Part shown: positions 32,060 through 43,599 of the stretch, one piece after another
Position numbering within the stretch: position 1 is the stretch's first letter
Layout: each line of letters begins with the position of its first letter
Source: Azolla caroliniana
Lineage: Eukaryota; Polypodiophyta
Assembly (NCBI GenBank): GCA_043228905.1
Contig: JBHGNT010000020.1
Location: 2,666,001 to 2,730,000, forward strand
Length of the DNA: 64,000 bases
Direction: 5' to 3'
Position numbers and translations under genes: made by a program
Notes under the pieces: model-generated
What the model was told of the DNA's origin: nothing
What the model saw: the letters and a program-made list of their open reading frames with translations, nothing else
Databases searched by the model: none

Positions 32060-32899
32060 GCTATGTAGCTTTGTGTCCCAATTTGTCCGGTTCTCGTTGA
32101 CGATCTTCCGAAGGATGTTCTGGAGCGTCTTGTTTGTTGATTCCGCTAATCCGTTCGCCTGTGGATAGTAAGGTGTGCTTCGTTTGTGGATAACGGCATA
32201 GAAGGTCGTTAGGCTTTCCACTACCTGTCTGAGAAAGTGCCCCCCTTGGTCACTTATCAATTCAATGGGGCATCCGTAACGGCACCAGATGTACTCATAT
32301 AGAAACTTTGCCGTTGACGCAACGATGTTATCCCGTAAAGCTTTGGCCTCCACCCATTTCGTGCAGTAATCCGTAGCAACGATAACGTACCGATTACCCG
32401 TTCTCATTGCCGGTGGCTTGAACGGTCCTACGAAGTCCAACCCCCACTTTTGGAATGGCTCGAGTGGTAGTACCGGCTGGTGTGGCATACGAGCCTGCTC
32501 CGTTGGCTGGCCCATTCTCTGGCATAGGTCACATTCTTTTGCGTACCGTACCGCATCTCTTAATGTCGTTGGCCACCATAGGCCACTTTGCCATATTTTT
32601 CTGACCGTCGCATCTCCGGCATAGTGACCTCCGGCAACTCCGCAGTGGGCTTCTCTCAGTATCAGTTCCTTTTCATCGCTGTGCACCGCCCGTCTCCATA
32701 TGCCATCAGCGCCCTTGTGGTACAGTGTGTCTTGCAGTAAGCAGAAATGTCGGCTTTGTACCGCCAGGCGTTTCCGTTCGTCCCGGTTCAGCTCTTCTGG
32801 AGGCAGTCCTGTGCTCAGAAACTGGTGCATATTTGTGAGCCACTTGTCTTCCTGGGCCACTGTCTCATCTGCTGCCGTCTCCGTAGTGACTCGAAACAA
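32060..32899 (-). CDS. Element G integrase zinc finger and catalytic core
   Basis: HHCC finger (HCGVAGGHYAGDAT ... CDLCQRMG) followed by the core with all three acidic residues in context: GLDFVGPF, ISDQGGHF and ANGLAESTNK. The core is uninterrupted until HSAL, where the 1.1-kb insertion sits. Well preserved compared with other elements here. Confidence 0.82.
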
Positions 32900-33652
32900 C
32901 TCTGCATCCGGAAACTAATCCGCTACTCCGTCACCCGTCTCTCCGGACTCCAATCGGCTTAAGTAATCCGCTACGGCATGCTGTATACCGGGTCGGTGGA
33001 ATATTTCAAACTCGAACTCTTGTAACAATCAGGTCCACCGGGCCAATTTGCCGGTGAGTGACGCCTTGGACACCAGGTAAAGGAGTGCCGAATGATCTAC
33101 ATGGAAGGAAAACTTCCTTCCCAATAAATAGTGCCGAAACTTTGTCACACTGTAGATCATTCCTAGAGCTTCCCGTTCCGTAGTAGAGTAGTTCCGTTCT
33201 ACTTGGGATAGCTTCCGGCTGGCATAGTACACTGGCCGGTACCACTTTGGTTCCGTAAGCTGCATCAGTACGCTTCCGATTGCGATGTCGGAGGCGTCCA
33301 CGAACACGTGAAATTCTTTACTCCAATCTGGAGGTTGTACTACCGGTGCCTGCGACAATAGTACCTTGAGGGCCTTATACGCCCTATCCTCAGTATCGGT
33401 CCACTGGAATGGTGTCCGATGTACGACGGCATGCAACGGTGTAGCCAGGTTGGCCAAGTATCGGAGCATCCGGCTGTGCCACCGGATCTGGCCTAAGAAC
33501 CGGCTTAATGCCTTTGCCGTTGCCAGCGCCGGTGCTTCTAATATGGCTTTCACTTTGTCCGGGTCGACTGCAATACCTTCCTGGCTCACGATATGTCCTA
33601 ATAAAGTTCCACTGGACACGCCAAATACACACTTTGCCGGATTCAAGCTTAG
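32900..33652 (-). pseudogene. Element G end of RT and RNase H
   Basis: Continues from 33653 in the same frame after TGA (RAY-stop-LSLNP). LNPAKCVFGVSSG and LLGHIVSQEG finish the RT thumb. RNase H shows FVDASDIAIG, TEREALGMIY and HVDHSALLYL. TGA at 33029 follows GKLARWT, and a TAG lies just before FPDAELF at about 32900. Each stop is one T-to-C step from Arg or Gln. Confidence 0.78.
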
Positions 33653-36256
33653 TCAGTACGCTCTACACTTTTCTAGACAAAGATGGAGGTGCTGAAAATG
33701 GTCCTCCTCTCGGCTATAGACGGCGAAATCGTCAAGGAAAACCTGCATAAAAGCCGGTATATATTCACCAAAGATTTCCATGATGATTCGTTGAAATGTT
33801 GCCGGTGCCGTTTTGAGTCCGAACATCATCACCACGGCCACAAACACCCCCCATTCGGTGATGAATGCCGTTTTCTCTTGGTCGTCGGGGTGCATCCGGA
33901 TCTGATTATACCCGCTGAATCCGTCTAGGAAGCTATAGACCTCGTGGCCGGCGACGGCATCCAACACTCCATCTGTGAACGGAAGTGGAAACGCATCCGT
34001 TACCGTAGCCGCATTGAGTTTCCGGTAGTCCACGCAAACTCGAATTTTTCCGTTCTTCTTCGGTATGACTACGATCGGGCTCAGCCATGTCGCTTTCTTT
34101 ACCGGACGGATAAAGCCAACTCTTAGCAGTTTGTCGATTTCTTCCTTGACATTGGCAGCATAATTGGGATTCATCCGATACCGTCTTTGTGCCACTAGTT
34201 TTGCGTCCTTGCTCAAGTGCACTTGATGCTGGTATAACTGAGGGTCGAGTCCTCGCATGTCTTCGTATGACCAGGCGAATACGTCGCGAAATTCCGTGAG
34301 AAGTGTTATCATCGCCGTTTTGTCTCCGGACTTCATCTCCTTGGCGATGTGCACCGGTTTTGCTTCGTCCGTGGTGCCTAAATTCACCTCTTCCAGTTGC
34401 GATGCTTTTACACGCTGTGAAACGGCCATTTCCCGTTCCAACGCTTCCTGCGCTTGCCGTAACTCCCGGATTGCGTCTTTATCCGGTTCTGCTTCCGCCT
34501 CTTCCGGTTGCGGTAAGTACGGTGCTACGGCTTCGGCAATGTCAATTTCGAAGAGGGGTATGATCTTCGGGTTTTCCTGCAGGTATTGAGCTTCTTCTTC
34601 GTCCGCTAACCCTTCTAGCATGTTGACGCATTCCGCATACAACGGTGTACATTCCTTGCCAGTGCTCGTCCTTGGTTGTGTTGGTACCCGTACCTTGGCT
34701 TTTCCTCGCCGGAAGGTAATTATATTTTTTCGCCAATTCTGTTTGATATGTGCCGTTTTCAACCATGGCCGCCCCAGCAATAGCGGGTATGCACCTTGTG
34801 CCTGCAATTGTAGCACTACGGCCGAGATGTGAAATGTATGCCCGCCAACGGTGACTTCTAATTTCCGTATTAATCCTGTCGGCCGCACTGAGCTTGTATT
34901 GGCCATCCGCAACCAGAACGGACACGGCTCCCACTCGTGGATTCCTAGGTCATCACACGTCCGAAGGCTTATTACATTTACCCTAGAGCCTCCGTCTATA
35001 ACTGTGCCGGGGAGTTCTTTCCCTTTTACAATGGCAGTGATTACCGGACTGCTGGTGTCTACCACTGTTGGTCCCTCCTCCGGATTCGAGAAGAGTACCG
35101 GTGCCGGTGATGGTTCTCCTGCCGTCATGGCCGTCTTCAGTCCTTCCGTGAATCTAGGCACGAGTTGTAGGAGTCTTCCTAGTGGTAACATAATCTGGCA
35201 TTCTTGCAACGCCTGCCATGTCTCGTTCTCGGAGTGACTACCGCCGGCAAGCCCTGCGGTGTTCTCCTTTTGCTGCTGTAAGTCTGTGACATTCTGCTCG
35301 TTTGCTTTCTTTACCCATTCCGTTGCTTGTTTGCGGATGGTCTCCTGTGTCTCCCATTCTTTGGCCATGCCCTTTGACCTTTTGGTCACCTGTTGCAGGT
35401 CTGCCACCTCAGGGACTACCATATTTACCGCTGGTCGTTTTTCATAGCTCTTCACCGGGCATTGGTTACTATAATGGCCTTCCTGTCGGCAGTAGTAGCA
35501 GTAGGCTTTTCGGGCATTGCTAGATTCGGCATTGTCTGTTGTACCCGGGGCAGGTCCTACGGCACGCGCGGGGTTTTGTATCGGTTGGTTACTTGGAGCT
35601 CCTTGTTCCGGATCCCGGGGGTAGCCGCCTTTTTTAAAATGCCGTTTTTTGTTAAAGCTCTTCTTATTACGGTACTCTTGACGGGGTTGCCCGTTATATC
35701 TGCCGTATTCCTCCCGTTGCTGACGATACCCGGGGGAGTGCTCCCGGTCGTACTGTTCGTATCGTCTATTGTAATCCTGGTACCGATCATGCCGGTCATA
35801 GTTATCTCGCCGATCACCGTACCGGACATCATTTTCCCGTCGCTCGCCATACCGGACATCATTTTCTCGTCGCTCTCCATACCGGACATCCTGTGCCGGT
35901 CGGTCACGGTCCATTCGCCGCCAGCGTTCGTCTTCTTCATCCCGGCTGCTGCGTGGCTCAATTTGTCGGACGGGCGGTGCTTGCCGAGTCAACAGATTAT
36001 ACTCGCACCTATCCGTCGTATGGCTCTTGGATTGACAGATTACACATTGCATCCTCATAGTGCATTCTAGAGCCGAGTGTCCGGAATTCAAGCAGGTTGT
36101 GCACTGTATTGCTTGCCGAAACCGGAGGTCTTCATCGGATGGTAACGCTCGTTGAAGTGCGCCTAGTGTGAGCCAGGAGCTTGTCTTTTCCATCTCTTTT
36201 TTAAGATTGCTTAAAGTGTGTGGCACTTGATCGGGGGTTGTTTGGGGTGGACTCAA
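33653..36256 (-). CDS. Element G nucleocapsid, protease and reverse transcriptase
   Basis: 867 codons without a stop. Three zinc knuckles (CTTCLNSGHSALEC at about 52-65, CVICQSKSHTTDRC at 71-84, CYYCRQEGHYSNQC at 253-266). Between them an Arg/Tyr/Asp-rich region with a 10-residue unit DVRYGERREN in three tandem copies. Protease VIDGGSRVNVIS at about 430, with DGG instead of DTG/DSG. RT: RVCVDYRKLNAAT, SFLDGFSGYNQI, FGLKTAPATF and catalytic VFLDDFAVY. The first codon is TTG preceded by a stop, so the capsid part of Gag is missing or in another exon. Confidence 0.8.
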   Translation of the reverse strand: MSPPQTTPDQVPHTLSNLKKEMEKTSSWLTLGALQRALPSDEDLRFRQAIQCTTCLNSGHSALECTMRMQCVICQSKSHTTDRCEYNLLTRQAPPVRQIEPRSSRDEEDERWRRMDRDRPAQDVRYGERRENDVRYGERRENDVRYGDRRDNYDRHDRYQDYNRRYEQYDREHSPGYRQQREEYGRYNGQPRQEYRNKKSFNKKRHFKKGGYPRDPEQGAPSNQPIQNPARAVGPAPGTTDNAESSNARKAYCYYCRQEGHYSNQCPVKSYEKRPAVNMVVPEVADLQQVTKRSKGMAKEWETQETIRKQATEWVKKANEQNVTDLQQQKENTAGLAGGSHSENETWQALQECQIMLPLGRLLQLVPRFTEGLKTAMTAGEPSPAPVLFSNPEEGPTVVDTSSPVITAIVKGKELPGTVIDGGSRVNVISLRTCDDLGIHEWEPCPFWLRMANTSSVRPTGLIRKLEVTVGGHTFHISAVVLQLQAQGAYPLLLGRPWLKTAHIKQNWRKNIITFRRGKAKVRVPTQPRTSTGKECTPLYAECVNMLEGLADEEEAQYLQENPKIIPLFEIDIAEAVAPYLPQPEEAEAEPDKDAIRELRQAQEALEREMAVSQRVKASQLEEVNLGTTDEAKPVHIAKEMKSGDKTAMITLLTEFRDVFAWSYEDMRGLDPQLYQHQVHLSKDAKLVAQRRYRMNPNYAANVKEEIDKLLRVGFIRPVKKATWLSPIVVIPKKNGKIRVCVDYRKLNAATVTDAFPLPFTDGVLDAVAGHEVYSFLDGFSGYNQIRMHPDDQEKTAFITEWGVFVAVVMMFGLKTAPATFQRIIMEIFGEYIPAFMQVFLDDFAVYSREEDHFQHLHLCLEKCRAY

Positions 36257-37157
36257 GTTTAGATCTTATTTGTATGTCTAAACATAAGTAGTGATATAGT
36301 TTTAGAAGAATAGAAAAGTGAGGGCGTGGGTGGGGGTTAGGGGAGTGTAGCTTGTTGAAGTTATCAAAAGTATTTAAACCTAATCAAAGTTTTTAGAACA
36401 TATTAAAGATCATTGGGATAACTTAAGTTATTAGACAACAATAAAGTACTATTAAAACACCAATATAGAGTATTATTAAAACAGGACCACACGCTTAGAT
36501 GAACGGGAGTTGTTTAAACACACGCTTAAGCAAACACTTAAAAGAAAGATTATTATAAAAAATAAAAATAAAAATAAAAATAGAAAAGAGAGATTGAGAT
36601 TAAAAAATGATTATGGTTAAGAAGGGATTATGATTAAGGGGGAAGGGGTTGCTAAACAAAGTACTTAAACGAATGTTTAAACAAATATTTAGATAAGAAA
36701 ACACTTGGGTAGACACTTAACGCAAGGTTATGATTAAAAGAGAAGGGAGGGATTATGGTTAAAGAAAAGGGGTCATGGTTGAGAAGAGAATGATTATGAT
36801 TAAGAGAGGAGAATACTTAAACAAATGTTTAAACAAAAAGTTAAACCAAAAAATGATTGAACAAGTACTTAAAAAAAGGGGTTAAACAAGTACATAATAA
36901 AAATGATTATTAAACAAGTACTTAATAGAAAATGATTAAATAAATACTTAAAAACTTAAGACAAAATTTTTTTGATAAAAAAGTGATTAAACAAGTACTT
37001 AATAAAAATTTATTAAATAAGTACTTAAGAACTTAAGACAAAAAATTAGATAAGAGCAACACATAGAAGGAAAGAAAGTTTTACTATCATAAGGCAACGA
37101 TCGGCAAATGCATTTCGCCTCGATGGAGGCTCTTCAGTGCCCGATGTACAAATGATC
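36257..37157 (-). other. AT-rich stretch upstream of G
   Basis: Runs of AAACAAGTACTTAATAAAAATG-type sequence repeat loosely (36480-37040). No Gag capsid, LTR or primer-binding site is recognisable. It may be what remains of G's leader. Confidence 0.4.
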
Positions 37158-37216
37158 CACCACCCCCCACCCCTCAATGCTTGTCTTGTTCTTCATGATC
37201 TCTCACGCCCTCATGT

Positions 37217-40200
37217 CGATGCACTACCAAGGGATCTGGAGGTGTCGCAATATTGTTTCGAAGGGAGCTACATAATAGGATAGAAATACTGAGCATAGAC
37301 CCAGAAGCTCATTTTATGTGGGTGAAAGTCTCCACAAGCAAGGACAAGGCAGTATTTTTCGCCATTTGTTACTTCCCCCCGAAAGGCTCTCGTTATAATT
37401 TGGCTGACGAGGCGAGATTAGTTGATGAAGGAGTGCCACATTGGCCTTCCCCATACGAACCTCTATCGGATGACATAGTCTGATATTCTTCCCAAGGAGA
37501 AGTATTCCTTGTAGGAGACTTTAATGCGAGAACCCAATCTCGACAATGCACAATATTTCAAATGAATAGAAACCTAGAAATGGTAAATGTCGATCTTTTA
37601 GACATAGGCACCACACGTAGATCAAAGGATCAAGGTGCGGACACCACGAGCTTTGGCCATCATTTGCTCGAACTTGCCAGTCGGCACCAGATGGTCATAT
37701 ATAATGGTTTAGCCAAGTGGCCAGGTTCGGAAGAGCTTACATGTTTCCCACATGGAGGAGGGGAAATCACAGTTGATTATCTAATAGGACGCCCTGAAGC
37801 TACCCACATGGTTAACTCCTTCCGAGTGGCCCCATGTCCTATTGGCGCGGACCATAGTTTCTTATACTTCGAGCTAAAATGCGATATCTCTAACGTCACC
37901 AACTCTAGTCAACCACGCCATGACATCACAATACATTTCACACATGAGCTCTTTGACATATATGCTCGACATGTTCAAGCCCATCTCTCCTCCCTTGATC
38001 CCTCCCTACCTTTAGAGAGCCTTAGTATGAAACTCACACACATCCTTCACTCTGCAGCAGTTAGCAGTTTCCCATACATGAAACACTGCAATCAAGGTAA
38101 AGTAGGATTTATGCCACAAAATAGATGGTATGATGAGGATTGTAGGTGCTTACATAGACAACTTACAATATCGTAACTCAGTGGTAGTATTACCTCAGTA
38201 CAAGATCGTAAAGAAATGCGCAAGATGACACATCGTAAGAGACGAGCATGGGAGGCATCCCAATATTGGGAACTCTACCATACGCTCATGAGTAGCGATT
38301 GTGCCACTGCATGGAAGAGATTATGGGAACCAAGACCACAAACACCCATCGAAGATCCCGAAACTTGGCACACTTATACAGAGAGACTTTACCAAATCCC
38401 AAACCAACCACCCATTCCAATGCCTTCTACACCCCGACCTACTGTGGGGACACTCTTCATGACCTCTAGGGTCACGAAGGTCATAAAGAAATTACAACAT
38501 AGGAAGTCCATGGACCACACAAGATTGTGAGCAGAACACATCATATATGCGAGAGAGTGCCTAGCTCCCTTGCTAACTTTAATCTTCAATCGCGCCCTCG
38601 CAGAGGGTTTTCCACCACAATGGACCATGAACACAGTGGCCCCCATACATAAAGGGGGGGACCCCATGGACCCAAATACTCATAGGACCATTATGATAGG
38701 TCATACCCTTGCTAAATTATATGGTGCAGTAATGGAGGCAGAGCTTAGCGATTATATGGAGACCTTAAATCTTCGTGTACCTGAACGTGCTGGCTTTAGA
38801 CGAACGTTCTCCACTATTGATCAGATCTTCACACTTAGATGCTTAATTGACCAGACTAAGGCTCGCAAGAAGAAACTATATTGTTGTTTTGTGGACTTCC
38901 ACAAAGCCTTTGACACGGTCCCTAGAGAGTGGTTGTTTGATAGGCTTAAGAGCTTGAGGATACCAGATGACATGGTTTGGGCCATCTACGCACTATATGA
39001 ACAAGTGTCCGGGTGTGTTCGATGCCCAGGTGGCATATCCGATAGTTTCACTAGCACTATTGGTGTAAAACAAGGTTGCCCCTTATCTCTGACTCTTTTT
39101 GGGATCTACATTGATGAGATCATAGATTTTATTGCTCGTAAGGGAGGCAATGGAGTAGTTCTTGGGGATACGCAGGTGCGTATCTTGCTCTATGCAGACG
39201 ACATAGTTTTGCTCTCTGAATCCGAACATGACCTACAAAGGCACCTTAATGCCTTAGATGACTTTTGCACACAACGAGGATTGGTAGTGAATCTAGGGAA
39301 AATTAAAGTCCTTATCTTCCACACGTCGGCCCAAGTTAGAGCTAAGTGTCACCTAATTATCTCCCATAGCCCAGTTGAGGTGGTTGGATCATATGTCTAT
39401 CCCGGAGTCACTTTCAATGCCTGCTCAGGTAAATTTTTGATGACACAAGCAGCGAAGGATAGACTTACAAGAGGACATGCATCCCTCTCACTCCTCGAGA
39501 GACAATGCCACCAAGCATACTTCCAAGAGCCACGAACTAAAGGGTGGCTCTTTGACTCATTAGTGACTCCCTCTCTCATGTATGCATCAACGGTTTGGGC
39601 TCCAAGACTACCATCTTTCATGTGGACGAAATTAGAGAGACCATTGGTGATGATGTTATCACGCCAACTCCGAAGCAAATCGTCGGTCCCACATGACAAT
39701 ATTAGGGCTGAGTTCACTCTATCCCCTATGTTAGTAGAAGCACTTTTTCAACTTGTAGTCTTTATCCACAAGATACTTAACCAACCACTTGATAGAATAT
39801 CCCATCAATCCTTTAAGGCTTCTCGAGCAATGTATGAGTCAGGTTATACTAGCTCATGGTATGACATGATGGTGAGTTGGCTTCTTGCCAACAGTCTAGA
39901 CATTAATAACCCCCCCCCCCCTCTGAGTACGACCACACGACTGATAACACTTTAATCTCTCATGAGGACCGTAATAAAGTAATACGCCAAGAAATATGAC
40001 AAATTTATACTCAGTATAAATGGATCACCCCACTAGAGCCACTCCCATCTAAAATGTCGTACTATAAGGAACACTTTATGCACTTCTCTAAGTTAGGTTT
40101 TATTACGCGGCCAAGATATCTTGATGTATTCTTACCACATGCACTAAGGGTTGCCATTGGTCAACTTAGAATATCATCTCACCAACTTGAGATTGAGAAT

Positions 40201-40413
40201 GGATGTACTAATGGAGTCCCTAGGGAGGAAAGGATATGTAGGTTATGCCACATAGAGATAGAGGATGAGTACCATTTTACATGCAAATGCCCCACCTATG
40301 CCGAGATAAGGGCAAAATACCAAGACATACTTGGTTCCTCTCCCACCCTCCCTAAACTATTAAATACACTAGATATAAAGAAATTAGGTAGATACATCTT
40401 AGAATTGAAATAA
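37217..40413 (+). pseudogene. LINE 2 ORF2 (endonuclease-RT), few defects
   Basis: One frame covers 37217-39955 with stops at 37481 (TGA), 38174 (TAA) and 38528 (TGA). A C run (39911-39922) shifts the frame to that of 40054-40413. Endonuclease: GDFNAR and EITVDYLIGR. RT: NTHRTIMIGHTLAKLY, CCFVDFHKAFDTV, GVKQGCPLSLTLFG and an intact YADDIVLL. C-terminal Cys/His motif (CRLCHIEIEDEYHFTCKC). Better preserved than LINE 1. Confidence 0.82.
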
Positions 40414-40789
40414 CACAGAGAGAATAAGTTACAAAACATTGATAATAATGTTGCTAATGTTTACCAACATGTGACAAATGAAGTTTTTCAGGAACAGGGG
40501 GAGACAATGAATGTCGACACACCTGCACCACTCGGGCTTTTCCTTGATGAAGCAGAAAATCAAAAAAGAACCAAACGCCCTTGAATGCCGGGTTTCAAAG
40601 CAACTCGACAAGATTTAGAAGCAATAAAGAAAATAAGGGAACGTGAACTACACCGCCTAGAAGCCATGGCTAGGGCACTCTATACACCGGAACCATGGGT
40701 CACACCCACACCAAAAACTTTTGACTTCCCACTTCTTTTTGAGAGACTTGGGTGGAAATGAGATTAGGCTTAGTGCAAAGTTTTGTACA

Positions 40790-40931
40790 CTACTAGAACT
40801 CTCTTAGCTTAAGCTATTTTCTTTTATTTTAGTTTTGATGATTGGATAAACACTCATTTTTGTTGTGAACCAATTGTCTCATGGGCCAAATTTGGCCTTA
40901 GAAGACGTTAATATATCTTTCTTTCTTTCTT
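40790..40931 (+). repeat. LINE 2 3' end with hairpin
   Basis: Hairpin GGCCA-AATT-TGGCC (40884-40897), then TTAGAAGACGTTAATATATC and CTTT repeats. Matches the tail at 2974-3115. Confidence 0.7.
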
Positions 40932-41036
40932 TCTCACCATTATCATCACACATACATTATCAATCTACCATGATTGTTAACCCTATTCCTATCTTTATCA
41001 TTATCATAATTTACCCTAACCCTAAAATGTACAACA

Positions 41037-43151
41037 CCTTTTGGCGACCACTAAGGCGATCCCCCTTTGGAGACGGAGTCAAAGAATGATACGCGGCGAT
41101 GCAAGCCATAACGACTAAGTGCAAACATGCAAATGACGATGACAATGTTCGGTAAAAGTATGAGCAAGTGAAGCAGGAAATGACATATTCTCTACTGCAC
41201 GATTTCGCTGCGAACGATGAGGATAAATGGAAGAAGACAGGGAAGATGAAGAAGCAAATGAAACAACGTCTACAGAAAGAAAAACAAGGAAAAATAAAGA
41301 AGCATAGAAACGAACAAAGAACAGAAAGTTACTGCTAAACCGGACAGATCTAGTCCGATGGAGATGCCCAATAATGATAGACACTTAACTGAGGATGACG
41401 AACGACTGCTTGTGGACCAAACAGAGATGATGGAGAAAGATCGATCGACACGGACCGGATCGGACCCGCTGAGTGACGGACGATGTAATAGAGATGAACG
41501 GCGATCGAACCACTAACAACCGAATGGAGGTGGCCAAGACAATGATGGAAAAGGCCGTAGAGGCCGGAAGGCGGTGGCCACACTGATGGTCGAACAACGG
41601 AGATGAAAACACACAAAGAGACGAGACAACGACCGAGACAGCCGGACATAGAGATGGGAACATTGACGACCAAACAATGGCTAACATTAAGATGGCCTTT
41701 ACGACAACCAGAGCGGTGGCAGCCGAACATAAGTAGTCGGATGATTGACAGAAACGGTCAAATAGACAGAAATATCCCGGAATGGCAGGAAACTGGCTGG
41801 AATACCCGGACATTGGCCCGAGTGGTTGGGGCAGCCAGATAGTGGCTGGAGGGTCGGACAAGGCCTGGAAAACAGTCAAGAAGACTACTAATGGCCATAT
41901 AGCGACCAAGAAGACCGACGATGGAACGACGCCGACGCCGACGCCAACGAAGCCAGAGACGGCAAGCAAAGATGACAACCAATGGATGCCTGGAAAGTCG
42001 AATGGCCGGCCGAACAAATGGCCAAACGGTCGGAGCGACAAACAACAGCGGCTGAGTCAACCGGAGAGACAGAGAAAGAGCACGGAAGACGAACGCTGAA
42101 TGGAGAAGTCGAACAACGGCAGAGACTGACGGAAATGGAAATGGACGGCGTCGGAGACAAACGACACCGGGAACGCTGAACAGAGATGGATGGATGACAA
42201 CGATAGAACAAGAAAACATAAACAAACAGTCGGACATGGCGGCAAGGGCAACCACACAAATCATATGGAGGCAGTGCAGAGGAAGCCATTACAACTATTG
42301 CACAACGAGCGACATAGGAAAACAAAGAAGAAGGAGAAGGAGAGAACAGGAGCAAGAGAAGAAGCAGAAATGTCTACTACGACACCAATAGAAGAAAACT
42401 TGAGGGAAGAAAAGAACAAAGGAAACGAAGAAGTGGCATGAGGAACAAGAAAGCGAAGAAGGACAACACGCAAGAAGAAGAAAAAATGGAAGAAAGGAAT
42501 ATGGAAGAAGAGAGATAGATAGACAAGAGGATGAAGTCACATAGAGAATAAGAAAAAACAGAACCATGAGAGAAAGAACAATAAAAGTAGACAGAAAACA
42601 AAAAAAAGAGAGGGAAAAATGGAGATAAGGGCATTTGCGAAAATTTTAAATTTTTTGTGGGTATCAAACATAAATTTAAAAAACATGAGGGTACATGATA
42701 GAATTTAAAAAAATCAAGGGCACCTATGGAATTTCGAAAACTCATTAACCTAAAAGAAATGAACACGATCCACATGCGACTCACAAGATACAAAGAAGAA
42801 CACACATACATACAACGTTTTTTTGACGACCCAAATGATGTTACCGAAGTTCGTGAATCGACAAAACGGGAATGTTCGTGTCGATGAAGATTCGCTGACT
42901 GACGGAGATGTTCGAGTCAAGCGCTCCGATCGAGGGAGTCGATCGTTGATGTTACCGAAGTTCGTGAACGACAGAATGAGAAGGTTCGTGTCGATGAAGA
43001 TTCACTGACCGGCAAAGATGTTCGAGTCGAGCACGCCGATCAAGGGAGTTGATCGTTGAGAGGACCGATGGAAGTTCCGGTCGAAGAAAGATTATGATCA
43101 AGGCATGTGGGATCGACGTGGAAGGCACTCTCCCACGGGCGTGCCATATTG
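41037..43151 (+). other. E internal noncoding region
   Basis: Purine-rich plus strand with many GACGGA/GGCCG motifs and an AAATTT-rich block (42630-42740) related to D'. Long minus-strand frames (41385-42041, 41758-42264) are antisense and reflect base composition. Ends GACGTGGAAGGCACTCTC-CCACGGGCGTGCC before the LTR. Confidence 0.5.
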
Positions 43152-43599
43152 TGTTACCATATGAGACGTACGTGTGATTGATAAGTGTGATAAGTGAGGG
43201 TGAAAGATGTAATGTGTTGATATGTATGTGTAATCTTATACGATTATGAGTGTGAATGTAAGTGTGAGTGTGGTGGATACAAAGAGGTGTGAGTGAGTGA
43301 CTAGGTGTGAATGCCCAAGGGGCTTGCACCCTTGTATAACTATTTAACTCCTTATGGGGAATGAATGGACAATAACCATTTCTCTCTCTCTCTCTCTCTC
43401 TCTCTTCCCTAACGTTGAACCCCCTTGGGAGGGGGGTGGATCCATTCTAGGCACCACCCCCCATCCCTCAATGCTTGTCTTGTTCTTCATGATCTCTCAC
43501 CATCATCATCACACATACATTATCAATCTACCATGATTGTTAACCCTATTCCTATCTTTATAATTATCATCATTTACCCTAACCCTAAAACGTACAACA
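43152..43599 (+). repeat. E 3' LTR, intact
   Basis: 448 bp, TGTTACCATATGAGACG...AACGTACAACA. Includes a CT run (43381-43404) and a C/G hairpin (GGGGGGTGG ... CCACCCCCC, near 43430-43463) that corresponds to the D' LTR hairpin. Serves as the empty-site reference for LINE 2. Confidence 0.78.

Larger units (their letters stand above)
27279..37157 (-). mobile_element. Ty3/gypsy element G with extra 3' ORF, 5' end missing
   Basis: Minus-oriented. Nucleocapsid-protease-RT-RNase H (36256 down to about 32900), integrase (32899 to 30356, with a 1.1-kb insertion), a long extra ORF (30179-27819) and one 434-bp LTR (27279-27712). The other LTR is not recognisable at the right, where AT-rich sequence meets E's LTR at about 37157. 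Motifs such as FLDGFSGYNQ and FLDDF recall Tat/Athila-like gypsy elements. Its stops are few and of one kind (see findings). Confidence 0.72.
37207..40931 (+). mobile_element. LINE 2, 5'-truncated, inserted in E's LTR
   Basis: Begins within the endonuclease (in-frame GGVAILFRREL) and ends with a hairpin and CTTT repeats. TCTCAC flanks both sides (37201-37206, 40932-40937). The intact copy of the same LTR at 43452-43599 shows the empty site. 5' truncation plus a short duplication is typical of target-primed reverse transcription. Confidence 0.85.
27161..41036 (+). repeat. E 5' LTR in three pieces
   Basis: 27161-27278 matches 43152-43268. After G, 37158-37206 matches 43452-43500. After LINE 2, 40938-41036 matches 43501-43599. 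About 180 bp corresponding to 43269-43451 are absent, so G's arrival or a later event deleted part of the LTR. Confidence 0.72.
27161..43599 (+). mobile_element. Noncoding LTR element E (LARD-like), inserted in D' LTR
   Basis: LTRs start TGTTAC(T/C) and end GTACAACA. 5' LTR pieces: 27161-27278, 37158-37206, 40938-41036. 3' LTR: 43152-43599. Target duplication TTGGG. Internal region 41037-43151 has no gag or pol. CCTTTTGGCGACCACTAAGG follows the 5' LTR (primer-site-like). CCCACGGGCGTGCCATATTG precedes the 3' LTR, as in G and D'. Its 5' LTR received both G and LINE 2. Confidence 0.75.

Noticed and set aside
41385-42264. Long minus-strand frames (218 and 168 codons)
   Set aside because: Antisense of noncoding element E, low-complexity Ser/Phe/Leu, no motif.
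43571-43599. Telomere-like CCCTAACCCTAAAA
   Set aside because: Only two units, at an LTR end and repeated at the matching end at 41011-41036; part of E, not a telomere.
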